From Deltaproteobacteria bacterium (GTDB taxonomy: Bacteria > Myxococcota_A > Polyangia > Polyangiales > Ga0077539), in NCBI GenBank assembly GCA_016218725.1, contig JACRDB010000062.1, positions 1 to 64,000 of the forward strand: a DNA stretch of 64,000 nt. Direction: 5' to 3'. The notes under the pieces are model-generated. The model searched no databases, was not told the origin of the DNA, and worked only from the letters and a program-made list of their open reading frames with translations. Positions 7,382 to 16,093 of this stretch are shown here, piece after piece; positions within the stretch are counted from its first letter, which is position 1; each line of letters opens with the position of its first letter. The position numbers and the translations under genes were made by a program.

Positions 7382-10279
7382 TCACGGTGTGGAGTCCGGC
7401 CGCCAGGCACACCGCAGCGAGAACTGCGATGAAGCGTCGTCCAGGTGGCCCTCAAGGCCCACCTGGCCATCCTCCAGCGCCGCGGCAAGCCGCACGTAGC
7501 CTTCGGGCGATGCGCTCTCCGTGTGCGCCATCGAGGGGCCGCAGCGCCCCTCGACGCGCCGTAGACACCACCCCTCCGTGGTCGCCTCCAGCTCCGCGCG
7601 GGCGTCCTCGATCGGCCCCCGCGCCGGACACCGGACTTCGTCCACGCGGTCCAGCTGCACGGTCACGGAGCTGCCGCCGACGCGGACAGGGCCAGGGCAG
7701 GCGGTCAACGCCCCCGCGAGGAGCGGCAGGGGCTCCGAGGGCGCCACGCCGCCGTCCAGGCCACGAAACCGGGAGGCGTCCGGCGCGAAGCTGAAATGCC
7801 CCCACACCCCCCGATGGTACCCAAGGCCCCGCAGGGAGGCGTCCCGCCCCACCAGGAGCGCGCTCCGCTCCGGCGGTCGGCCGTCCGCCCTGAAGCGGAG
7901 CACGATGTCTACGGGGTCGTAGGTCTCGGTGCGTTGAGAGAAGTGCACCCACAACCCTCCGTCGGGCGCCCCCAGCACGCTCCACGAGGTCTCGTCGCGC
8001 TCCCCCGTGCCTGCCTCGGGCACCTCCAGCACTCGCCCCCGGGGAGACACCAGCACCAGGCGACACGCTCCGTGGTCGGCACACAGCTCAAGCAGGAAGC
8101 CGCCCCGAGCCCCGCCCCGAGGGTGGGCACGGAAGGCTGGACCTTCCACCCGCGCGACCCTGTCCGCCCGTCCCTGGTAGCTCCCCGCTCCGTCCGCGCC
8201 GCTCCAGGCGATCGAGAGGGTCGGAGCGCCCCGCGCGGGACGCTGCTCCTCCGTCTGAACCGCTCCGGTGTACCCGAACCTCAGGGGCGGTCGTGGCAAG
8301 CCCCTGGAGGGAGGCGCCGGAAGCCGCAAGGCTGAGGGAGAGGGCGCCCCTTGGGGTTGACAACGGTAGCCAAGGGTGGAGCGCGGCCCCGCGGCGTCGC
8401 GGACCATAGGGGCGGGCGGGGCCGGATGGCGGGTCGCCAACATGAGCGCCCGAGTGGGCCTCGGCTCGCCCCACCCCCGGAGCTGGATCCAGCGGTCGAT
8501 CGTACACTGGACCTCATCGCAACGGACCTCGGGGACCCGCGGGTTGCTGGGGTAGACCAGCCGCACCGCCTCGGGGTCTCCGTCCACGGGCACTTCCAGG
8601 CGCCGCCATCGCTGACCGCCGTCGGTCGTCTGCCAGAGTCGTCCAAGGCGAGACCCCACCGCGAGGCCGCGCGCGGCATCGAGCATGCGCACGGCCATGG
8701 CCTGCTCCGGGAGCGGCCGAAGCGTGAGGGGCCGCTCCGGGGGCCCGAGCGCCAGGGCGGGGGCCCAGTGAGCGCTGTTTGACGAAGCCGCGAGCCCCGC
8801 CACCTGACCGTCGGGCAGCCAGTGGACGCCATAGAGCCGCGCTTCCGTCATCTGCGGCGAAGGGGCCAGCGAAAGCTCCAGCCACCGCCCCGTCTCGGTG
8901 TCCAACACCCGGGGGAGCGCCCGTAGGTATCCCTCCTGGTTCGACAGGACCAACAGCCTCGAGCCATGCAGCTCGCCCAGCACCGGATTGGTCCCCGCGC
9001 TCTCCAGCGAGAGCCTGCGCCAGGTCCTGGTCCCATCGAGGAGGGCGCACACCTCGTGGCGGGCTTCACCAAGGCCCCCGGAGGGGGGGAGCTCCCCCAG
9101 GGAACAGGGGTTCGGACCCCGGGCGTAGAGCGTCCCGAGCGCGTGTCGTCCATCAGCTCCGAAGACGCTCGGCTCCAGGGCGCCGTGCTCCCCTCGCGGC
9201 AGATTCACGACGGTCAGGGTCTCGCCGTCGAGGGTGCGAAGGAAGGGCCCCTGCGGGTGGGTCAACGCCACCGCGGTCCCCCAGCGCGAGAGCCGGTAGC
9301 CACGCTCTGGCAGCGCCTCCCGGACCCGCCGCAGCTCGCGACCGCTGGCGCTGTCGTAGGTCACCAGGTCCGTCTCCTCCACCGCGAGGCTCGTCCCGTC
9401 AGGGAGCGCCAGCGAGGGCCTCAAGCCAGGGGCGAGTGCTCCGAGCTCCGCCCAGAGGGTCGGGCGCTCGCTGTGAAGGTCCGCCGCGAGGCGGAAGCCA
9501 TCGACCGGCTGGGCCGCGGGCGCGAGGCGCCCCTGCGCGTCGAGGGACTGAACGCCGCGCGAGGTCGCGACGACGATGCGTCCCCGATCCAGCACCACCC
9601 CGGCGGCCACCTCGCCGGACAGGTCCACCGCCTGCCAGGTCTCGGCGCCGTCGCGGGTGTACAGCAGCGCTCCGGAGACCATGGTCACGGCGCCGTGGAG
9701 GGCGTCCAGAAAGATCGCCGAGCCGGCGGGTCCGGGGAGGTTACCCGCGCGGACGAGCGCCTGGCTGCCATCGCTGAGCCACAGGCCGCCGTCCTCGGCG
9801 ATCACCGCCACCCTTCCGCGTGACAGGGCTCCACGAAGGGGCGAGCGCGTACAGCCCCGCAGGGACGGCGGCGGCACCACATCGCCCAGCCGACGAAGCG
9901 GGCCGGTGAAGGTCTCGGCCGAAGCGACCAGGCCGTCGAGGGCCACGACGGCCCAGCCGTGGGGGAGCCTCGCCACGCGACAGATCCGAATGGGCGGGAA
10001 ATCGCGGCTCACCACGAGCGCCTGCCCGGTGGCGGCGAGCCTCACGTTGCCCGTGAAGGCCAGAAGGGTCCCCGCTTCGTCCGCCACGATGGGAGATTCC
10101 AGGCGATACACCTCCGGCAGGAGGGTTATCTCCGTAGGAGACGCAGGGAGCGCCGGCGGCGCGTCGGGAGCGAGCACCGCGGGCCCCGGCGCCGTCAAGG
10201 TCGACCGGCGCCGGGTCCCGCCGCAGGCCATCGCCAGCGCCGGGAGCACGCATGCGTACAGCGCCACGCGACGTACCAT
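7382..10279 (-). CDS. Large Asp-box (BNR-like) lipoprotein, paralogue of next gene
   Basis: A 965-residue exported protein. The start is set at ATG 10279 because it opens a lipoprotein signal peptide (MVRRVALYACVLPALAMACG; lipobox Cys near residue 19); the frame is open further upstream, but that part overlaps the previous gene. The body contains several Asp-box-like turns typical of beta-propellers (TRDGAETWQAVDL; TTDGGQRWRRLEV) and the segment ASETFTGPLRRLGD, which is almost identical in the adjacent gene. The stop of the upstream gene is two bases away, so the pair is an operon born by tandem duplication. The C-terminal third (about residues 640-965) has no counterpart in the shorter paralogue. 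The ligand is unknown; Asp-box propellers often act in glycan or surface recognition. Confidence 0.85.
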   Translation of the reverse strand: MVRRVALYACVLPALAMACGGTRRRSTLTAPGPAVLAPDAPPALPASPTEITLLPEVYRLESPIVADEAGTLLAFTGNVRLAATGQALVVSRDFPPIRICRVARLPHGWAVVALDGLVASAETFTGPLRRLGDVVPPPSLRGCTRSPLRGALSRGRVAVIAEDGGLWLSDGSQALVRAGNLPGPAGSAIFLDALHGAVTMVSGALLYTRDGAETWQAVDLSGEVAAGVVLDRGRIVVATSRGVQSLDAQGRLAPAAQPVDGFRLAADLHSERPTLWAELGALAPGLRPSLALPDGTSLAVEETDLVTYDSASGRELRRVREALPERGYRLSRWGTAVALTHPQGPFLRTLDGETLTVVNLPRGEHGALEPSVFGADGRHALGTLYARGPNPCSLGELPPSGGLGEARHEVCALLDGTRTWRRLSLESAGTNPVLGELHGSRLLVLSNQEGYLRALPRVLDTETGRWLELSLAPSPQMTEARLYGVHWLPDGQVAGLAASSNSAHWAPALALGPPERPLTLRPLPEQAMAVRMLDAARGLAVGSRLGRLWQTTDGGQRWRRLEVPVDGDPEAVRLVYPSNPRVPEVRCDEVQCTIDRWIQLRGWGEPRPTRALMLATRHPAPPAPMVRDAAGPRSTLGYRCQPQGAPSPSALRLPAPPSRGLPRPPLRFGYTGAVQTEEQRPARGAPTLSIAWSGADGAGSYQGRADRVARVEGPAFRAHPRGGARGGFLLELCADHGACRLVLVSPRGRVLEVPEAGTGERDETSWSVLGAPDGGLWVHFSQRTETYDPVDIVLRFRADGRPPERSALLVGRDASLRGLGYHRGVWGHFSFAPDASRFRGLDGGVAPSEPLPLLAGALTACPGPVRVGGSSVTVQLDRVDEVRCPARGPIEDARAELEATTEGWCLRRVEGRCGPSMAHTESASPEGYVRLAAALEDGQVGLEGHLDDASSQFSLRCAWRPDSTP

Positions 10280-10281
10280 GG

Positions 10282-12216
10282 TCACCTGCCCTGCCCAGCG
10301 GCCAGGACCGTGCCGCCGCTCGCCCGGGGCTCTCCCCACCCCTGCAACCGGATCCTCCCGAGCAGACAAGAGTGAGCGTCGCAGCGGACAGCGCGGTCGG
10401 ACCCGCGGGCGCCAAGGCTCCCATCGAGGGGGAGGGTCACGCGGTCCCAGCGATGACCGCCATCGAGGGTCTGCCATAGGTCCTCCGCGCGTGCTCCCGT
10501 GGCAAGGCCGTGGTCGGCGTCCTGGAGCTCCACGTCCAACGCGCCCATGGGGAGGGGCCTCAGCGCCAGGGTAGCCCCGGGCCTGCCGACGGCCAGCGCT
10601 CGCCGGTCGGGCTCCTCCCCGGAGATCGCCAGACCATAGAGCGTACCCTCGGACAGCCATCGGAGATACCCCAACACCGGCGACGGCACGGCCTCGGAGC
10701 GGGGCAGCGTCGGACGGAGCACCTCCCCCGTGGTCACGTCCAGGACGGCGAGACCCTGCGGCACAAGGAGCGCGCCCTCGCTCCGAAGGAACCGATCGAG
10801 CATCGTGGGCTCCCCCAGACGGAGCAGGAGCTGGCTCCCATGCATCGCATCCAGCGTGATGGGGGCATCGTCAGCCAGGGCTCCGAGGGGAACCACCCTC
10901 CAGCTTCGCGCCCCGTCCACGAGGACACACAACCGCGCAGGGGGCGGTGCGCGGTCCTCCTCGGCGCACGCGCAGGCGTCCAGGCGGCAGCAGTCCGGGA
11001 CCTCCGCCCGCACCTCCTGCGGGCAGCGCTCGGCGCCCAGCGCCGCGGCGTGGCGCCCGTCATCCGAGAAGACCCCACCGCGGGGGCCGAGGAGGGGGTC
11101 GCGCTCGGGCGCATGAAACTGCAGGTCTGGAAGCGCCCTCCCGCCGGCGACCAACGTGAAGGTCTCGCCGTCCTCGGACCGCGCCATGGCGGGACCGACC
11201 CCGGCGCCGTCGGGGCAGGTCAGCGCCACGGCAGGTCCCCACCCGTGCAGCCTGCACTGCGCCAGGGGCACACCCCCCCGGAGCCTGCGGAGCGCCCGTC
11301 CCGTGGAGCGGTCGTAGGTCACCAGGTCCAGACCCTCGACGCGGAGGGTCGCCCCAGCCAGCCGCGGGCACCCTTCCCCGAGCGAGAGCAGGCCAGGGTA
11401 GCGCTCCAGGACGGCCTCCCTGACGCTGGCGAGGTCCCCTTGCCAGGGCCGCCCCAGCGCGCTCCTGGGCGTCTCCTCCGCGGGCTCCAGCCGCGCCTCG
11501 CCGCGGACGAGGGGACGGAAGCCCTCCGAGGTCTGCGCCCCCAGGATCCCACGGTGGGCGAGCAGGCTCCATGGTACGAGGCCCGCGAGGTCGCTCCGGT
11601 GCCATGTCTCCCCACCGTCTTCGGTCCAGAGAAGCTCCGCTCGCTGGGTGATCGCCGCGCCCCACCGGGTGTCCGCAAAGACCGCCGTGGACACGGGCTC
11701 CGGGACTCGAGCCGGCGTCGGCGCCTGGCCCTCCGAGGTCCAGAGCGTCCCCGAGGTGTCCACCACGGCCAGCCGACCGACACCCGGAAGCACCCTCGGG
11801 GGAGAGTCCCCCAGCGGGAGCTCGCCCAGGCGACGGAGAGGGCCGGTGAAGGTCTCGCTCGCCGCGACCACCCCGTCTCCTGCGACGAAGACCCAGCCGT
11901 TGGAGACCGGTACGGCTGCGGCGATCGCCGCGGCGAAGTGGTCGAGCCCGACGGCGACCCCGCGGGGGGTCACGGTCGCGCGGAGGCCTCCCCAGAGGAG
12001 GTGCACCTCGCCCTCGGGGGTCTCCGCAGCCACGGTGGGGAACCCGTCCAGGTCCACCCCCGGGAGCAGGCTCACGGCCATGAAGGGCTCCCGCGGCGCC
12101 TCGGTCGACCGCCGTGCCGCGACCACCCGCGGCGACACCCGCGCTGCGCCGCACGCCACGGCGAACGACAGAAGCCCCACAGCCACGGCAGGTCGGAGTC
12201 CCACGGCGCCCATCAT
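10282..12216 (-). CDS. Asp-box (BNR-like) lipoprotein, shorter paralogue
   Basis: A 644-residue exported protein with a lipoprotein signal (VGLLSFAVACGAA). It shares its layout with the next gene downstream: SETFTGPLRRLGELPLGD, then TEDGGETWHRSDLAGL (Asp-box), a long propeller-like region and a final TLDGGHRWDRVTLPLDG Asp-box. A Cys-rich insert (CCRLDACACAEEDR) is present here but not in the paralogue. Two adjacent ATG codons (12216, 12213) are possible starts. It is the first gene of the two-gene operon. The gap of about 90 bp to the regulator upstream on the same strand leaves open whether transcription continues from there. Confidence 0.85.
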   Translation of the reverse strand: MMGAVGLRPAVAVGLLSFAVACGAARVSPRVVAARRSTEAPREPFMAVSLLPGVDLDGFPTVAAETPEGEVHLLWGGLRATVTPRGVAVGLDHFAAAIAAAVPVSNGWVFVAGDGVVAASETFTGPLRRLGELPLGDSPPRVLPGVGRLAVVDTSGTLWTSEGQAPTPARVPEPVSTAVFADTRWGAAITQRAELLWTEDGGETWHRSDLAGLVPWSLLAHRGILGAQTSEGFRPLVRGEARLEPAEETPRSALGRPWQGDLASVREAVLERYPGLLSLGEGCPRLAGATLRVEGLDLVTYDRSTGRALRRLRGGVPLAQCRLHGWGPAVALTCPDGAGVGPAMARSEDGETFTLVAGGRALPDLQFHAPERDPLLGPRGGVFSDDGRHAAALGAERCPQEVRAEVPDCCRLDACACAEEDRAPPPARLCVLVDGARSWRVVPLGALADDAPITLDAMHGSQLLLRLGEPTMLDRFLRSEGALLVPQGLAVLDVTTGEVLRPTLPRSEAVPSPVLGYLRWLSEGTLYGLAISGEEPDRRALAVGRPGATLALRPLPMGALDVELQDADHGLATGARAEDLWQTLDGGHRWDRVTLPLDGSLGARGSDRAVRCDAHSCLLGRIRLQGWGEPRASGGTVLAAGQGR

Positions 12217-12304
12217 CTCACGCTCCAGGGGTCGACGCCTGGTGGGAGGGAGAATCCTCGCTGTTCGGAGTCGGCCCCTGGCGCCGGGGCCCCAAGGACG
12301 CCCG

Positions 12305-14725
12305 CTACTCCGAGATCAGCGCGAGCGCCGCGTCGTCCAGGGCCTCTGCGGGGCGCTCCCAGCCGGCCGCCCGCGCTGGCCCCAGGAGCGCGCGGGCGCG
12401 CGCGCGGGCTCCCTCGGCGCGGGCCTCCTCCGCGGGCGCGAGGCGCGCGACCCGGGACAGCGCGCCCAGCGCGGCCAGGGCGACCCCCGCGGAGCTCGGG
12501 ACCTCCGCGCGCAGCGCCGCGAGCCCCAGGAGCGCCGGGGACCACCAGAAGGGAGGGACGTGGTGCGCGCACGCCTCCTCGACGGCCTCGATGAACAGCG
12601 GCGCCGGGTCGTCGCCCAGCCGCTGGCGCGCCTCGCCGAGGAGCCCGAGCGCCAGCAGCGCGAAGGCGCGGTCGTCGGCCTCGCGGCAGGCCGCCAGCGC
12701 CTCCGCGAGCGTCTGGCAGGCCAGCGCAGGCTGCCCCATGAAGAGCTGCACCTCGCCCAGGTGCACCAGCGGGCGGCAGTGACCGCGCCCCCCTCGCCGC
12801 GCGGCGGCCCCGACGGCCCGCGCCAGCAGGGCGGCGGCTTCGTCGAGCTCCCCGAGGCGGGCGCACGCCGACGCGCAGACCGAGAGGGCGAAGCCCACCA
12901 GCCACTCGCGCCCGCACTCCGTGGCGAGCGCGATCGCGCGCACCCCGTGGCGCCTGGCCTCGTCGAAGCGCCCGGCGACCTGCGCCTTGATGGACGCGCC
13001 GATGAGCCCCCGGGCGAGGTCCTCGCCGCCGCAGGGCTCCAGGAGCTCGAGGAGGGGCTCGTCCTCGGTGACCTCCCAGCCCGCGCCCTGCTCCAGCGCC
13101 GCGAGCAGCCCGAGCGCGCGGTCCCGCGCCTGCGAGCGCGGGAGCTCGCGCAGGTGCACCCGCGCCAGGGCCCAGGCCTCCTCGAGCTCGGTGTACTGGT
13201 TGCGCCCGTCCAGGTAGCGATAGAAGGGCTCCGCATACGCGGCCACGCGCGGCGCGTCGCGGTGGACGGACACCCAGCGGAAGGCCGCGAGCAGGTCCTC
13301 GTGCTCCGGTCGCAGGCCGTCGAGCCACTGGCGCTCGCTGCGCGCGGCGTCCGTGACGTACGTGCGCGACAGGCGCTCAAGGAAGAAGCTCGCGTGGCGC
13401 TCCTCGTGGTGGGCCCTCACGTCCCGGTCGAGGCGCCCCAGGGCCTCCTCGCGCACCGCCGGGTGGAAGGCGAAGCGGCCCCCGGCGGACCGACGGAGCA
13501 TCGATGCGTCGACGAGCTGGCCGAGCTCGCGCAGCCCCGCGCCCGCCAGGTGCTGCGCGGCCTCGCGAGAGAACGGCGCGCGAAGCACCGCCAGCGCGCC
13601 GAGCGCGTGCGCGCTCTCCGCCGCCAGCAGCCGGAACGACGACGCCAGCATCGCCCGGATGCTCGTGTGCCGCGCGGGGACGTCGGCGCTGTCCGTGCGC
13701 AGGAGGCCCGGGTCCTCGCGGAGCTCTCGGACCAGCTCCGCGGGCTCCAGCAGCCGGAGCCAGGCCAGGGCCAGCTCGAGGGCCAGGGGGCTCCCCTCGG
13801 CGAGCGCGCAGAGCTCCGCCAGGCCCTGGCGCTCCCGGGCGTCGGGCTCCCACCCGGGCCGCACCCGCCGCGCGAGGTCCAGCGCCAGGCGCCCCGCGTC
13901 GGTGCGCTCCAGGTCGGCGCCCGAGCGGGGCTCCTCCATGGGCGCGAGCCAGAAGGTCGTCTCCCCCGCGAGGGCGAGGCGGACGCGGGTGGTCACCAGC
14001 ACGCTCAGCCGAGGGCAGCCGCCGACCAGGAGCGCCAGCGCCGCCGAGGCGCCCGCGAGCTGCTCGACGTTGTCGAGGACCAGGAGCGCGTCGCGCTCGC
14101 GCAGCCGCTCGACCAGGGCCGCCACCCCGTCCTCCTGCGGGCCGAGCGGGCGGAGCGCCAGGGACGCCACGACGGTGCGCACAAGGGCCTCGGCCGACTC
14201 GACCCCTTCGAGCGGGAGGAACGCCACGCCATCGGCGCGGTGGTCCGCGGAGCGCCGCGCGGCCTCGACGGCGAGCCGCGTCTTGCCGATGCCCCCCGGG
14301 CCGACGACGGACACCAGCCGCGCGCCGTCGCGCAGGCGCGCCAGGAGCTCGCCCAGCTCGCGATCCCTCCCGACGAAGGGCGTCGCGGGCTCCGGGAGCG
14401 CCGGCCGCGCCGGGCGCTCCTGGTCCCTGGGCGCCACGAAGCGGTAGCCCCCGCCCTCGGAGACGAGGTACCGCGGCCTCGACGGCTCCGGCTCGAGCTT
14501 CTGCCGCAGCCGGCCGATGGTGGTGAACACCGTCCGCGAGGGGATGCCCGCCCGGTAGCCCCACACCTCCACCTGCAGCGCCTCGCGCCCGAAGACCCGC
14601 CCCGGGTGCGAGGCCAGGTGGGTCAACAGCCGCGCCTCGGTGCTGGTGAGGCGCACCTCCCCCTCGGACCCCAGGAGGGCGCGGCGCTCCAGGTCCAGGA
14701 CTCCATGCTCCAGGGTGAATCGCAC
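12305..14725 (-). CDS. Winged-helix STAND ATPase transcriptional regulator
   Basis: An 806-residue regulator. Residues about 1-98 form an OmpR-type winged helix (LTSTEARLLTHLASHPGRVF; VFTTIGRLRQKLE; GGGYRFV). Residues about 115-400 form an NB-ARC/STAND NTPase with P-loop VGPGGIGKTRLAVEA (141-155), Walker B LLVLDNVEQL and sensor VLVTTRVRLAL. The rest is helical TPR-like repeats. Proteins of this plan (AfsR/SARP relatives) couple a signal sensed by the repeats and nucleotide state to promoter binding. It is divergent from an O-methyltransferase gene with a dyad in between, so that gene is the obvious target. The activating signal cannot be read from the sequence. Confidence 0.9.
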   Translation of the reverse strand: MRFTLEHGVLDLERRALLGSEGEVRLTSTEARLLTHLASHPGRVFGREALQVEVWGYRAGIPSRTVFTTIGRLRQKLEPEPSRPRYLVSEGGGYRFVAPRDQERPARPALPEPATPFVGRDRELGELLARLRDGARLVSVVGPGGIGKTRLAVEAARRSADHRADGVAFLPLEGVESAEALVRTVVASLALRPLGPQEDGVAALVERLRERDALLVLDNVEQLAGASAALALLVGGCPRLSVLVTTRVRLALAGETTFWLAPMEEPRSGADLERTDAGRLALDLARRVRPGWEPDARERQGLAELCALAEGSPLALELALAWLRLLEPAELVRELREDPGLLRTDSADVPARHTSIRAMLASSFRLLAAESAHALGALAVLRAPFSREAAQHLAGAGLRELGQLVDASMLRRSAGGRFAFHPAVREEALGRLDRDVRAHHEERHASFFLERLSRTYVTDAARSERQWLDGLRPEHEDLLAAFRWVSVHRDAPRVAAYAEPFYRYLDGRNQYTELEEAWALARVHLRELPRSQARDRALGLLAALEQGAGWEVTEDEPLLELLEPCGGEDLARGLIGASIKAQVAGRFDEARRHGVRAIALATECGREWLVGFALSVCASACARLGELDEAAALLARAVGAAARRGGRGHCRPLVHLGEVQLFMGQPALACQTLAEALAACREADDRAFALLALGLLGEARQRLGDDPAPLFIEAVEEACAHHVPPFWWSPALLGLAALRAEVPSSAGVALAALGALSRVARLAPAEEARAEGARARARALLGPARAAGWERPAEALDDAALALISE

Positions 14726-14757
14726 GGTGCGAGTGTAGCGCCGCCGGGGCGTTCACC

Positions 14758-14780
14758 GCGGTCACGATTCTTGTGACCGC
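14758..14780. promoter_or_regulatory. Dyad between the STAND regulator and the methyltransferase
   Basis: GCGGTCAC and its exact reverse complement GTGACCGC are separated by seven bases of lower GC content. The element lies 33 bp from the regulator start and 38 bp from the first methyltransferase start. A further GTGACC half-site follows at 14802-14807. It is the best candidate operator for the winged-helix regulator. Confidence 0.55.
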
Positions 14781-14817
14781 ATCCACGGACACCGTGCCTT
14801 CCTCGTGACCTGGGGCG

Positions 14818-15969
14818 ATGCCACTACCCCCAGGTATGAGCACCCTCACCCTGCACGCCGCGTCCTCCCCGAAGGCCCCGAGCATCCCGAAGGCCCCCCC
14901 GACCGGGGTGGTACGCTTCGCCCAACGGCTCCAGCGGGCCCTCGGGTCCCTCGCGCGGCGGATGTCCCCGCCGCCCTTTGCGCTCCTGGACCTGGTCATG
15001 TCCCGGTGGGTCGGCGACGCCCTGGCAGCCATCACCGAGCTGGGCGTCCCGGATCGGCTCGCCGCGGGGCCTCGCGACTGCGAGGCGCTCGCGTCGGAGC
15101 TTGGCCTCCACGCCCCGAGCCTGTACCGAGTCCTTCGGGCCCTCGCCCGGTCGGGGCTGCTGGTTGAAGGCCCCTCGCGCTCCTTCGCCCTCACCGAGAC
15201 CACGCGGGCGCTCTGCACGGACCACCCTCACTCGATGCGGAACATGGTGCTTGAGGTGCTCCGCCCGAGGAACACCGAGGTGTGGTCCCGCCTCCCAGAG
15301 AGCCTCCGCACCGGCGCCAGCGCTTGGGGCAAGGTCCACGACGTGGACCTGTGGACCTGGCTGGAGCAGCACCCGGAGGAGCACGGCATCTTCCACGGCG
15401 CGATGGTCGAGCTGACGCGGGAGGCCGCACCGGCGTACGCCTGGGCGCTCGACTACCCGTCCTTCGGGACCGTCTGCGACCTGGGCGGGGGCGAGGGGCA
15501 GCTCCTCGCGACGATCCTGGCGGCGCACCCCACCGCGCGAGGGGTCCTGGTGGACGCGCCGCGGGTGCTGGAGGGGGCCCCCGCGGTGCTGGCGCGCTAC
15601 GGTGTGCGGGAGCGCTGCGAGCTGGTCCCGGGGGACGTCTTTTCCTCGGCCCCGAAGGGGCACGGGCTGTACCTCGCCAAGAACATCCTGCACGGGCTCT
15701 CGGACGAGCTCGGCCTCCGCGCCCTCAGGGCCTGGCGCGAGGCGATGCCCCCCGGTGGGGCGCTCGCGGTGATTGACGTGGTGGTCCCGGCGACCGAGGG
15801 GCCGTACCTGCAGTGGCTCGACCTGCAGATGCTGCTGGCGAGCCACGGGGGCAGGGAGCGAACGCGCGACGAGTTCGCCGGGCTCTTCGCCTCGGCGGGG
15901 CTCCGGCTGGAGCGCGTCATCGAGACGCCGACCCCGCTCGACCTGCTCCTGGCGCGGCGGGCTGACTGA
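14818..15969 (+). CDS. SAM-dependent O-methyltransferase
   Basis: A 383-residue enzyme of the plant/actinobacterial O-methyltransferase type. The N-terminal half is a winged-helix dimerisation domain (DRLAAGPRDCEALASELGL; LYRVLRALARSGLL). The C-terminal half has the SAM motif VCDLGGGEGQLLATIL, an acidic residue ending the second strand (VLVDAPRVL) and the family motif LYLAKNILHGLSDE, where the His would be the catalytic base. Such enzymes methylate hydroxyls on small phenolic or polyketide-like molecules; the substrate is unknown, and no biosynthetic cluster is adjacent. ATG 14836 is an equally possible start, and neither has a strong ribosome binding site. Confidence 0.88.
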   Translation: MPLPPGMSTLTLHAASSPKAPSIPKAPPTGVVRFAQRLQRALGSLARRMSPPPFALLDLVMSRWVGDALAAITELGVPDRLAAGPRDCEALASELGLHAPSLYRVLRALARSGLLVEGPSRSFALTETTRALCTDHPHSMRNMVLEVLRPRNTEVWSRLPESLRTGASAWGKVHDVDLWTWLEQHPEEHGIFHGAMVELTREAAPAYAWALDYPSFGTVCDLGGGEGQLLATILAAHPTARGVLVDAPRVLEGAPAVLARYGVRERCELVPGDVFSSAPKGHGLYLAKNILHGLSDELGLRALRAWREAMPPGGALAVIDVVVPATEGPYLQWLDLQMLLASHGGRERTRDEFAGLFASAGLRLERVIETPTPLDLLLARRAD

Positions 15970-16093
15970 GGGCCACTCCGCGGCGGCGCGGTCTTCGCGC
16001 TGGCGTCCTCAGGGGGGTCGGGAGTCCTGGGCTACCCTGGCGCCGGGCAGGCGGGTATCCTCGGAGACCTCAACGCAGCGGTCCTACAGCGCC

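Noticed and set aside
7172..7499. Two short plus-strand frames over the third copy fragment.
   Set aside because: They are frames of a degenerate gene fragment with a one-base insertion and run into non-coding sequence.
11648..14776. Very long plus-strand open frames opposite the Asp-box lipoprotein and STAND regulator genes (also 10510-12594, 5271-6974, 40712-42805).
   Set aside because: They are antisense to genes with clear domains; the translations are Arg/His/Gln/Pro-rich with no motifs. Very high GC content makes long stop-free antisense frames common.
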